Made by a program: the position numbers and the translations under genes. Below are positions 23,526-32,814 of a stretch of DNA of 64,000 nt, piece by piece. This stretch comes from Zymoseptoria tritici IPO323 (taxonomy: Eukaryota; Ascomycota; Dothideomycetes; Mycosphaerellales; Mycosphaerellaceae), in contig NC_018207.1 of the NCBI RefSeq assembly GCF_000219625.1, forward strand, positions 1,364,001 through 1,428,000. Reading direction: 5' to 3'. The notes beneath the pieces were generated by a model. That model was given only the letters and a program-made list of their open reading frames with translations. It was not told the origin of the DNA and did no database searches. How positions within the stretch are numbered: the stretch's first letter is position 1; each line of letters begins with the position of its first letter.

Positions 23526-25581
23526 TTAAAGCTTCGACTTGCCAGCATTCGACTCCTCCGCCTTGACTCTCTCCTTGAGCACCCTCCTCAAAATCTTCCC
23601 ACTGGCACTCTTCGGAATCTCGTCAACGAATCTGATACCTCCTCGTAGACGTTTGTGATTGGCCACCTTGGCCGACGTCCAGGCAATGATGTCCTGATAT
23701 CAAGTCAGCAAGAGTCTCGTCGATCGCCGGCACAACGCATCACTCACATCCGCATCCTTCTCGCTGTCCTTCGTTGGCTTTCCCGTCTCCTTCTCGCCAG
23801 CCTCTGCTCCCTTCTTCGCGTGCACGATGTACGCTCTCGGTACCTCCGTATGCTGCTGTCTGTCCTCGACTCCGATGACAGCAACGTCGTTGACCAGTGG
23901 ATGGTCCATCAGCTTTCCCTCCAGCTCTGCGGGGGCTACTTGGAAGCCTTTGTACTTGATGAGCTCTAGAAGCAAAAGCGGAAGAGTTAGCCGTTGTACA
24001 GAATAGCGAATCCTGCTTGCGCGACCCATCGCACAGTCTGAGGCCAAGCTGCAAGCCTTCTGCTCTCCACTGCTTACCTTTCACTCTATCGGTAATGTAA
24101 AAATTATGTTTCTCATCCTGGAAGCCAACATCGCCAGTCTTGAACCACTTCATGCCGTGCTCCTCAGTGAGCGAGTCCGCGGTAGCCGCCTCATTCTTCC
24201 AGTATCCTTGGAAGACGTTTGGTCCTGCTAGCCAGAGCTCACCCGTCTGGCCGGGTCCGAGTTCTTTGCCTTCGGCGGACATGTACTTTGCGAGCATGTT
24301 GGGGAACATCTTACCTACACTGCCGACGGAGCTGTACCATTCCTCCCAAGGTTGGGTATGCGTCATTGGAGAGGTTTCCGAGAGCCCTGTGCATGTGTCA
24401 GATGAGCGTGGGAGGTCGGTGTTGCCGCCAAGCGTACCGTAAGCCTGGTTGATCTTTAACTTCAGCCGTTTATCAATCGCATCAACGAGCTCCTTCGTTA
24501 ATGGAGCAGCTCCGGAAGTGATCATCTTCACGCTAGACAGGTCATAGTCCTTGACCATCTCGTCTCTCGCAAGGCGCACAATGACAGGCGGGGCCACGTA
24601 TATGAAAGTGATTTTGTGCGTCTGAACCGCTTCGAGGAATTGCTTGAGATCGAATGCTGGCATGACAACGAGCTCGATGCCACGATGTAGGGGTTGCTGC
24701 ACCAGACCTGTGAGGCCGTAGATGTGGAAGAAGGGAAGGACGCCGAGGATCTTGTCTTTGCCGCTGTTGTAATACTTGCCCATGGCGCCGTTGACTTGAC
24801 ATAGATCAGAAACGATGTTGGAGTGGGTGAGCATGACTCCTGAGGGGTTGAGGTCAGTATGCGAAGCGGTGTCTGTTGGAGTTGCTGACGAACCTTTGGG
24901 TAGACCTGTGGTTCCCGAGGAATACACCAGGAAAGCCAGATCGGTATGAGCCGCTTTTCGTCGATTGCCATTGCCGCTTCCACTTCCAAGACGAGTCCAA
25001 TGCTTGAACTTGTTTGACTCGTCGTGTTCCGCACCTATGAGAACGATTCTGCTCTCGGGAATGTTGGCCTTCTTCGCAGCTTCCAGCGCAGCAGGGAGAA
25101 ATGCCTTTGTTGTGGCTATCGCTTTGCTACCAGAGTTGTTGAGCTGAAAGGCGAGCTCATCAGGAGAGTAGCCAGGGTTGGCTGGTGAGACGATCCCGCC
25201 TGCGAAGAACGTTCCGTAGATAACAGGCCCAACGTCGATGTCGTTTGGGACGTAGATGTTCAATGCATCGCCTTAGGTAGATCAGTACCCGGCATGGAAT
25301 TAGACCGAGACGAGCTCCTCACCTTTCTGCCAGTTCCATGCCTCCTGAAGGGCTTTCCCGAACGTGGCGGCGGCTTCCCGGACCTGAGCAAAAGTGTAGC
25401 TTCTGTTGGAGTTGCTGGCTCGATAGATAACTGCAACCAAGACTCAGTAATCCGATCTCCTGTCGTATGTCGAATTCAACTCACCCTGATCATCAGAGAA
25501 CTTCTTATCTTTCTCGAACATGAACCCCCAAAGATCAACCTCGGGAATGTCAACGTCCGGATACGATGATTTGGTCGGCAT
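23526..25581 (-). CDS. Peroxisomal 4-coumarate-CoA ligase-like acyl-CoA synthetase (ANL superfamily)
   Basis: Seven exons read leftwards: 25581-25485, 25430-25323, 25271-24894, 24839-24438, 24386-24078, 23965-23748 and 23693-23526, giving 559 residues. The AMP-binding P-loop [12 protein letters not shown] is split by intron 3. Other ANL motifs are YGLSETSP (split by intron 4), [22 protein letters not shown] and the C-terminal SGKILRR, whose Lys is the adenylation lysine. The protein ends SKL, a type-1 peroxisomal targeting signal. The family activates carboxylic acids (fatty, phenylpropanoid or polyketide) to CoA thioesters via acyl-AMP; the substrate is unknown. All exon phases close exactly. 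Five introns are 51-54 nt and one (intron 5) is 112 nt. It is divergent from the cupin-like gene. Confidence 0.92.
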
Positions 25582-26534
25582 TGTGATGCGGGCTGGCGAG
25601 AATCGCAGCTCCTTGCAACAACGGTCACAATGGTAGTCCGGCCACGATCGCTCCTTCCTGATGCGGGAATCTTTGAGGGCAAATCACGTCAACAATATGC
25701 TTGTCCAAGGAATGGTGGCATGCTGCACCGATGACATGGCTGTCCGGCTAATGACCGGGCCAGCGGCTATACATGCTCCGACTTTTGGCACTCGACATTG
25801 ACTCCGCAATGTCGTGGGCTGAGTCTCGCTGAGGATTCGCTCCTCCTTGTCGACCGTCCAACCTCTTTCTCATCTCGGCCAACTCTTCTCTCTGCGACGT
25901 GAATCCGGGTCACTCAATTCGTGTTGTCTCATGCTGCTCGAAGCTAGGCTCGGGACAGCTTCAGGGCCCAGCGGTTGTCAGCTTCTCGCTCGATCTTCCG
26001 AAGACATCGCATGTAAGATCCTTCCGGAGTCCAGGTTTTGTACAGCGAGACCGAAGGTGATGCGGACCGTCAATTCAAAGCGGACCGAAACCGACTTTCG
26101 ATGCCACACCAGGCGCCAACCTGCTGGTTTTCATGTCCCCTGCAGTCATGCGTCAGGGTTAGGGTTGAGCAGATGTCTTTGGACACTGCCGTTCGAGTAG
26201 TTCTATGCAATGTCATCTTGGAATGCCTGATCAGAGTCTGGGAGAATTGATCGCAGGCTGCTTTCAGCCAAACTCCAGCTTCTGACACCTCTCCCCGCTG
26301 TATGTGTTGGCGACAGCTTACCAAGCCGTCGCGAGCTGCAACAATAAAGATGCGGGCGTTCCTTCGCGCGGATCCTTGCCGCCGCAGAGTGGCATACCGT
26401 ACACGCACGTCAGATCTCAGCCGCGACTATCATACATAGTCGTTGGCATCGCCATCTGATCTGATGAAAGTGACACTTGCCAGCTGCTCGCCTTTGACTG
26501 ACCTGATACCGGCATTTGACATTTGGCTTGGATC
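25582..26534. promoter_or_regulatory. Shared 953-bp divergent promoter region
   Basis: It separates the acyl-CoA ligase (minus) from the cupin-like gene (plus). It holds a short telomere-like AGGGTTAGGGTTG at 26155-26167. No gene is seen. Confidence 0.45.
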
Positions 26535-27335
26535 ATGGCAACCTCCCGCACGATGGATGAGTTGGATTACACGAAAGAGCGGAGAGTCATTTGGGTAAGC
26601 AGACTACTACTGGCGCGATGCTCAATGCTGACTTCTCAATTTTCCCTCAAAGGGACCGCACAAGTTTTTTGATGGATCCATCATCGTCGAAATTCTTGAC
26701 CATGAGGATCTAGACGTCGGGTGAGCGCGCATCGATGATCTCGAAGGTATTCCAAGCCATGAGCACTGATGTTTCCAAGCCTACTGATGCGTGCGCGCTT
26801 TCCCGCCGGCCATCCTCTCCTCGAAATGGGAAAAGACTACCCTCAAGCGCCTCCTCTGCACCTCCATTTCGACCAGACCGAGAGCTTCAAGGTCCTCCAA
26901 GGAGCATACGGCTTCACCACCGGCTATGACTTGAAAGACCACGTCATCACTGCCGACAGTCCTCCCATCCACGTCAGGCCAATGATGCCGCACCGTCCTT
27001 GCCCTGTGGCTGGACAAACGGGACGTGGAGAAGACACCGTCGTGTTACTCTGGGTCCATCCAACGTCCACGGATCAGCCGCTCGGAAGCACTTTCTTCAC
27101 GGAACTGTTCCAGGTCACGAGCGATGCGTACGAGCAGAATAAGATGCCGCCGATCATGCTGCTTTTGCATGCACAGCATCGGACTGCTTCTGCTAATGTC
27201 ATATTCCCTTCTCTGACGTTCCTGGGTCCGCTGAGGTGGTGGATTCCATGGAAATTGCAGGCGGGTGTGGCTGCGATCGTGGATTTGCTGGGTTATAAGC
27301 CGCTGGGAGCTGCCGAGGCGAAGAAGGAGTTGTGA
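26535..27335 (+). CDS. Cupin-like fungal protein of unknown function
   Basis: Three exons, 26535-26594, 26653-26720 and 26780-27335, giving 227 residues. The start is MATSRTMDELDYTKERRVIW; a second ATG six codons downstream is also possible. A cupin-type beta-barrel motif is visible: PLHLHFDQTESFKVLQGAYG, resembling the H-x-H-x(n)-E-x(6)-G first cupin motif, although the match is imperfect. The C-terminal third is hydrophobic and aromatic (FLGPLRWWIPWKLQAG), which may contact a membrane or form a helical cap. I know similar proteins in fungal genomes only as uncharacterised RmlC-like cupins. Introns are 58 and 59 nt. Its divergent partner is an acyl-CoA ligase, so a shared metabolic role is possible but inferred. 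Confidence 0.78.
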
Positions 27336-27844
27336 GATGGAGATTCCACTATTGGACGGAAATGGCACGCCGTCGACTTCCTTGTATTCGTTTCATGCAG
27401 TGGAGTATCGCTGTCAAAGATTGCTCGGCACCTCGAACTCATGGTCCGCACAAGGGCTTTCTCACGTCGTGCTGCCTTGTCTCAGTAGTGTGCCCATGGA
27501 CTACGATGATGGTCCAGATTCATATCTTGGAGGTTCAGCATAAACACCATTCCGCCGTCGAAGGTGGCCAGCGGAGGGAGTTCGACGTGGTCTGCTTGCT
27601 GTTTTATGTGCGTCCGAGCGAGACAGTACTCGTCAAGCAGTTGGTCCAGACGACTGTCTTCCATTGTTCTCAGCGCCACCAAATCCTCTCGATGTCCAAT
27701 ATAGCATCACCAAGAGCATGCCCAACCCTAAGCGCCCACCGCACTTCAAACCGCTTACATAAGATCCTCACTTCAACTTCGCCAAATCTCCACGACGTTC
27801 CAACAACCTCGCAGCATCTAATGAGCGGCATGGAGAATATCAAA

Positions 27845-28996
27845 ATGGCATCACCAGGGTACGAGCATGAGGATGCTTACGACAGCGGCATGCTGCCCGT
27901 GGGCTCGCTTCACCAAATCTACTTCGAGCAATATGGCAAGAAAGACGGGAAACCAGGTCAGCAATCTTCGTGCGAATCGGTCATTGCTACTTGGCTGACT
28001 TCAAACCAGTGATCTTCCTCCACGGAGGTCCAGGTGGCTCCACATCCATGGAAAACACCGCATTCTTCGACCCAGCCGTCTATCGCGTCGTGCTCATGGA
28101 TCAAAGAGGTGCCGGCAAATCAAAACCACATGCAGAAGTGAAGGAAAACACTTCTCAGCATCTGGTCTCTGACATTGAAGCCTTACGATCACACCTTGAC
28201 ATCTCGAAGTGGCACATGGTCTTTGGAGGGTCCTGGGGTTCGACACTCGCACTACTCTACGCTCAAACGCATCCGGAGGCTGTGGGATCGCTTGTACTGA
28301 GAGGCATCTTCCTCGGCAGGAAGATCGAATTCGACTGGTCTTTTGGTCGATCTGGTGTGGCAATGCTGTATCCTGACGCCCACGAGAAACTGATCAGTCA
28401 TATTCCGGAAGAGGAACGTAGGGGAAAGTTGGCGGAAGATCTGCCTCGAGCATACTTCAGTCGCTTTACGTCGAGTGAAGTCAGTGTGAGAAGGGCGGCG
28501 GGTAAGGTCTGGAATGCGTATGAACTTCGGTTGAGCAAAGTCGATGTGCCTGCGAGTGACTTGGAGAAGGTGGAGGATGATGACTGGAGTTTGTCGCACG
28601 GGATCATGGAGAGTCATTACTTTATGAACGGCCTTTTCGTGAGGGATGGACAGCTATTGGAGAAGGAGAATGTAGATAGGATGAGGGAGATTCCCGGTAC
28701 GCAGTTCTCAGCTGTGACCGAATGCTTGTGGGAAGATACTGACATGGACCAGGCACGATTGTCCAAGGACGACTGGACTTGGTATGCCCTCCGCGATCAG
28801 CATGGGATTTGCACAGAGCGTGGCCGGAGGCGGCGATGCATATGATCCCAGCCGCTGGACACAGTGTCAAGGTGAGGAGTCCCGCGGTCATGTGGTCAGG
28901 AACGTAAGGGGAGGACTGACATGCCCCCAGGAACCGGGCATCTTCAAGAAGCTCGTGGAGATCTGCGATGAATATGGCAAGCATGATTTCTCTTGA
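27845..28996 (+). CDS. Proline iminopeptidase, alpha/beta hydrolase (peptidase S33)
   Basis: Four exons, 27845-27956, 28010-28696, 28753-28871 and 28931-28996, giving 327 residues. Family signatures are complete: HGGPGG (oxyanion region), DQRGAGKS, the nucleophile elbow GGSWGS, the acid in GRLDLVCP and the histidine in AGHS. The last two motifs become readable only when introns 2 (56 nt) and 3 (59 nt) are removed; read without splicing the frame would appear truncated. The enzyme releases N-terminal proline from peptides. I chose ATG 27845 (AAAATGG context, MASPGYEHEDAYDSG, as in relatives). ATGs at 27821 and 27692 are in frame; the latter would add a basic, presequence-like N-terminus of about 50 residues. 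Confidence 0.92.
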
Positions 28997-29142
28997 ACGA
29001 ATTGCCAGAGCCAGGTTGAGGATGGCTCGCACAGGTTGTTATACCTTCCAAGCACCGTCTCGCTCCTGGAATAGGTTGCTCACGGAAGTACCATGTACTT
29101 GGCAGTGTTCACAGCGCTGTCATATCTTCCCAGAGATGTTCT

Positions 29143-29245
29143 TTTCGTATAGTAGCGAGGGGCGGTACTCGTGTTTTCCCTTACTCTAGTATTACTCGAC
29201 ACTGTACTAGTTTCCACATCGCCGCCTTCGCCTTGCCCGTTGCTC
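29143..29245. repeat. Segmental repeat 1, copy a (3' flank of peptide gene A)
   Basis: It begins TTTCGTATAGTAGCGAGG and continues with matching patches to 30764-30892, which lies 3' of the broken gene B. The order relative to each peptide gene is the same, so the duplication unit included 3' flanking DNA. Confidence 0.7.
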
Positions 29246-29269
29246 CGCCCACGAACGTCGTATCGAGAC

Positions 29270-29506
29270 TTAGTTCTCCTTCGGACAATCGGGCCAGCAG
29301 CCGCAAGGTTGTCCGTTCGGGTCATCTAAGTTTACGACGTTAGCAAGTTTATCTCAGCTTCGAAGCCCTGTATTCTTACATGAGTGGCACGGGGTGCCAG
29401 GATCGCCATGAGCGCCAGGAGCGCCAGGAGCCGGAACTGCCAGACCGGTTGTTTGAATGGAGAAGAAAGCGGTCGCGAGGCAGAAGACTTGGACGAACAG
29501 CTTCAT
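29270..29506 (-). CDS. Small secreted cysteine-rich peptide A (60 residues)
   Basis: Two exons read leftwards, 29506-29380 and 29325-29270, with a 54-nt intron (GTAAGA ... GCTAAC ... CTTAG). The product is MKLFVQVFCLATAFFSIQTT... with a clear signal peptide (hydrophobic residues 3-22). A short Pro/Gly/Ala segment follows, then a Cys-rich end: PGTPCHSYDPNGQPCGCWPD and Cys56. The phase-1 intron interrupts the Tyr codon three residues after Cys40, inside a C-x9-C module. The same intron position and phase recur in peptide C and in each repeat of the 41.6-kb gene. I do not recognise the family; apoplastic effector, antimicrobial peptide or peptide-signal precursor are all possible. The open frame upstream of 29506 is leader. 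Confidence 0.65.
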
Positions 29507-29703
29507 GTTGATGCGTTTGGTCGGACAACGGGTCGTAGTGGAGTAGTGGAGTTGATAGCGTCGAGTTTGAACGGACTGTGTTTCGACCGTGTCCGGCTGC
29601 GAGGGTGTCGACGTCGTCGATGGTGCGGTGATGCGGGTGTTCGGATTGAAGGTCCAGTTGCTTGAGTGCGTGCTGAAAGGATGAGAGACGGTCGGGCGCC
29701 GGT

Positions 29704-29716
29704 CGAGCTCTTTATG
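29704..29716 (-). promoter_or_regulatory. TATA-like element shared by the peptide family (gene A copy)
   Basis: The minus strand reads CATAAAGAGCTCG, about 200 bp upstream of the peptide A ATG. It matches GAGACATAAGAGCTTG upstream of peptide C and TATAAGAGCTTG upstream of the 41.6-kb gene. Confidence 0.5.
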
Positions 29717-30468
29717 TCTCGCACACATGTTCATTCGGACCCTCGTCACTTCCCCGAGCACCCTCTCCCTCACCGAGCCCAAGCAGAAGCCGACGCTAAA
29801 CCAGAAACGAGGATTACTACTCCGCATTAGAGCCTGCGGCGCTAGACACAATTATGCTAACCTTTGAAACGAGCCTATGCGTTACGCGCTCGGGTATCGT
29901 ACGTCCGTCGCTGTCCTCGCAAGCTCGGGCTCCGTAGTACTCACTTCCCTCGTTGTTCGCGTTGCTCGTCACCTCGCGAAGACTCACAACTTCGGCTCGC
30001 TTGTCTGTAGACAATTTGAGTTGCCGAAGTTTGGCTGAGTAACCGGCGTTTTAGTGGGCTCGGTCAGAGAGGGTGGGCTCGGGGAAGTGATAAGGGGCCT
30101 TGTCTGACAGTTGGATCAGTAACCGTCAAATGGCGGCCGATCTGCCGTGATCTGATTCCACGTGCCAAGGCTGTTCAAGACCATTGGACAGATCAAGTGC
30201 CTGTCGACAAGGAGATCAAAAGACCTATAGGTACCCCTGCCTTTAAAAGCGAACGACATTCAGATGCGTGTAGTTCCGAGCGATACATGCCAGACAAGGC
30301 AAGTAGCATTAACGTTGTCGCATCTCTCGTATTCCTGACCTTCTTCAATGCCGGCTGCCCCTCGTGTCACATGTGCCTTCGCGAGATACTGACAGTCGGC
30401 ATCTGACCCCCTGCCTCAACGAACGGTGGTGTGATGAACTGCATGTCGCAGTGCTGCGAGTGACAAGG

Positions 30469-30555
30469 CGGGGATGTTGCTGGCACCGATTGTTGCAGGG
30501 CATGCACAGGTTGCAAACTTTGTAACCGAGCGGGGCTTGCCATCATGGTGCGGAG
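30469..30555. repeat. Segmental repeat 2, copy a
   Basis: Patches GGGATGTTGC, AAACTTTGTAACCGAGCG and TCATGGTGCGG occur here in the same order as at 32301-32395. This marks a second duplicated non-coding block in the array. Confidence 0.65.
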
Positions 30556-30763
30556 GTGGGTTGAGGGTTCTGATAGCAATCGAGCTTCAGACGGCGGATC
30601 TGGTGCCAAAGCCGAGGGGTTTCTCGAAGAATCTGTTGAGATGAACATAATGACGAAGTGACAGACAGCCCAAGAGACAAAGGACGACGGACCGAGTAAT
30701 AAGCGAAGTAACGTACGGCAACAGTGATTGAGGATGGTTCGAGGACATGATTAATACCTTGTA

Positions 30764-30892
30764 TTTCGTATAGTAGCGAGGGGTAGTGCTTGCCACTTCC
30801 CTTGCTTTCATTCGTCGAGCTGGTGAGGATCGCATTGCTCGACGATGTACTGTCTTCTGCCTCGCCGCCCTCGTCTTCGCCGTTGATTGCCC
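30764..30892. repeat. Segmental repeat 1, copy b
   Basis: This is the partner of 29143-29245 (TTTCGTATAGTAGCGAGGGG then diverged matches through a cgccg/cttcgcc-type segment). A 155-residue minus-strand frame (31010-30543) covers it, but the homologous block at 29.2 kb is read in other frames, so I treat it as non-coding. Confidence 0.65.
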
Positions 30893-31077
30893 GGTTCATC
30901 GATGGCGCAGTGAGCACCTTCGACCAATGCTCTTTCGGACAAGTGTTCTCGACAAGATGGCTCCCCGTAACAATGCACACTCTGCTACGTGCCATCAGGG
31001 CACAGCGCACCGAGCAGCTGGTTGTCGCGACGTCAGCAAGGTACCTCAGGCTGCGTACGGTCGCCTACTGTGAGGCA

Positions 31078-31176
31078 TCAGGGACCAGGACCTTGAGGAC
31101 CCGGGAGCTGTGCTCTGAAGGCTTGACCAGAGAAATCAGCGGCCACGAGGCAGAAGGCTTGGATGAAAAGCTTCAT
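31078..31176 (-). pseudogene. Broken copy B of the small secreted peptide gene
   Basis: Its signal peptide MKLFIQAFCLVAADFSGQAF is nearly that of copies A and C, followed by a Pro/Gly tract. An in-frame TGA then falls immediately before the codon that would encode the first module Cys (TGC CTC ACA). Below it an intron-like GTAGGC ... GCTGAC ... CCAG remains recognisable. The module is therefore lost: either a pseudogene, or a 32-residue leftover peptide. Confidence 0.6.
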
Positions 31177-31330
31177 GTTGATTCGTTTTCATAAGTGTCG
31201 GGATTGCAATTGAGGTTGATAATGTCGAGTGATTGACGAGGAGTGCCGGAGTGCAGCGGTCTCGACGATGTGGCTGTCAATAGAACTATTGAAAAGTGGA
31301 TGCTCGAGTACGAACCAGGCGGATACTCTG

Positions 31331-31435
31331 GCCCTTTATGCCGCGACTCTGTTGCCGCCATGTCAATTCAAACATGCGAGGCCCGACGATTCGCCGTCGA
31401 CAAGGAACTGCTAGAGCAAATGGCGCAATGGACTC
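31331..31435. repeat. Duplicated upstream block of peptide genes, copy b
   Basis: This block, from the TATA-like CTTTATG (31334) through CATGTCAATTC and CCCGACGATTC to GAGCAAATGGCGC, matches 32000-32095 upstream of peptide C. It shows that promoter and upstream DNA were duplicated with the gene. Confidence 0.75.
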
Positions 31436-31565
31436 CACGCTGCTTGAGGGCGCAACGCGAACCTGCACGTACAACGGCACTTCTAGACTATAGCACTAGT
31501 ACTACCCCCTCCTCCCGCCTTCGCCCGCTCATCGGCCGGCCGTACTCGTAGAGACGTATCGAAGA

Positions 31566-31755
31566 TTAGCACCCATGGATGGTTGGGTTCCCTTAGCGAT
31601 GCGACGTTAGCAAGACATTATTGGCTTGTGAATCTCAGCGTCTTACATGTAGAGCATGAGCGTCCTTCACCTTGAGCAGCCGCAACCGGAAGGCCGGAAG
31701 TCTGCCCAGCGAGAAGAGCAGCGACGAGGCAGCAGACTTGAATGAAGATCTTCAT
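31566..31755 (-). CDS. Small secreted peptide C (44 residues)
   Basis: Two exons read leftwards, 31755-31647 and 31591-31566, with a 55-nt intron (GTAAGA ... GCTAAC ... GCTAAG). The product begins MKIFIQVCCLVAALLAGQTS, a strong signal peptide, and ends GRSCSTWNPTIHGC, so the last residue is the second Cys of a C-x9-C module. The phase-1 intron splits the Trp codon three residues after the first Cys, the equivalent position to peptide A. The intron resembles that of A (both contain TTGCTAACGTCG), which supports the splice model. After signal cleavage only about 22-25 residues remain. The function is unknown; it is related to the 41.6-kb repeat protein by signal peptide, leader and module. Confidence 0.62.
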
Positions 31756-31852
31756 GCTGATGCTTTTGGACGAGCGTCGGACCGTGATAGACTTGGAGTG
31801 CGGACTTTTGCGTAGATGACGTGAGTTTGGATAGGTGTCAGATCGCAACGAG

Positions 31853-31970
31853 GTCGATGATGTGGCTGTTCGTAGAGGAGAGGTGGATGCTCGACCGCGT
31901 TTCGATGAGACCAGGTCGATAGTGTGGCCGCTTGTAATGAAGATGCAGATGCTCGAGTGCGTGTTGCGGA
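31853..31970. repeat. Two tandem ~65-bp units in the peptide C leader
   Basis: A phrase like GTCGATGATGTGGCTG ... GGATGCTCGA at about 31853-31893 recurs as GTCGATAGTGTGGCCG ... AGATGCTCGA at about 31915-31955. A related single unit occurs at 31244-31303 upstream of copy B. Confidence 0.6.
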
Positions 31971-31995
31971 GAAGGAACAAACAGCGGCGGATGCG

Positions 31996-32006
31996 CAAGC
32001 TCTTAT
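31996..32006 (-). promoter_or_regulatory. TATA-like element of peptide C, identical 11-mer to 41.5-kb gene
   Basis: The minus strand reads ATAAGAGCTTG, 240 bp upstream of the peptide C ATG. It is identical to 41497-41507, and the following bases (CATCCGCCG..CTGTT) are also conserved. Confidence 0.6.
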
Positions 32007-32095
32007 GTCTCGACTTCGGTGCGTACATGTCAATTCCATCATGCGTGACCCGACGATTCACCGTCGATGAGGAGTCGCCGGAGCAAATGGCGCCA
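31996..32095. repeat. Duplicated upstream block of peptide genes, copy c
   Basis: Partner of 31331-31435, as described there. Confidence 0.75.
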
Positions 32096-32300
32096 TGCAA
32101 TCCCTGATGCGCGAGCGCGAGCCGTACTGCAACACGAATACACGCCAGAGCCGTCGGATCGACGAGTGGCAGTGAGATCCGCCGATGGGCTGCAGTTGTC
32201 TCAGCTGAGGAGGAGGAAGAGCAGAGCCGTGAGACGGCGGCAATGCATCAAGATGCATAAATCACAGTCCTGCAGGTGATCGGGCGGGGAAGATGGAAAG

Positions 32301-32395
32301 CTGAGGATGTTGCCTGACATTTAGTGCAGGAAACCGCACAGGGCGAAAACTTTGTAGCCGAGCGATTCTCGTGGCATCGTGGTCATGGTGCGGGC
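32301..32395. repeat. Segmental repeat 2, copy b
   Basis: Partner of 30469-30555 (GAGGATGTTGC ... AAACTTTGTAGCCGAGCG ... TCATGGTGCGG). Confidence 0.65.
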
Positions 32396-32814
32396 ATCGT
32401 GTGATGTGAAAATAGAAACGCTCGCGTAATGGCACTCAATGGTGGGCAGAGTACCGGATACAGGCCGTGTCTGGCACAAGGTCTTCACTGCTACCTCGAC
32501 AGCGAGTGCAAAGACAAGGCGTTGCTGAGGGTGGGCTCCTCATCTTGCCGATGACGGTGCGCATAATCCATCTGTCAATCAGCAATGCGGTCGTGCCCAA
32601 GGCATTGGAGCATAGCAAGCACGCATTTGCGCTTTGCTTGCCGCCAGACTTGACTTCGGCTCATAGCAGCAGACATGAAACGTACAGACAAGATCCATTC
32701 ATAAGCTACCTTCAAGAAGCTGAGGCGTATCATTGTTTCCGATCCTTTGCATACCAGCTCCGTCCATCCAAACTGCAGGTTTGGTCGAAGATCATGCGTA
32801 TCAGCCGGTCATCA

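Noticed and set aside
26155..26167. Telomere-like AGGGTTAGGGTTG as an interstitial telomere
   Set aside because: Only two units, no composition change around it; kept as a note, not as a telomere relic.
28697..28845. Truncated proline iminopeptidase lacking its Asp and His
   Set aside because: Removing a 56-nt and a 59-nt intron restores the GRLDLVCP and AGHS motifs and a normal C-terminus.
30543..31010. 155-residue minus-strand frame below copy B
   Set aside because: The homologous block at 29.1-29.3 kb is read in different frames, pointing to non-coding duplicated DNA.
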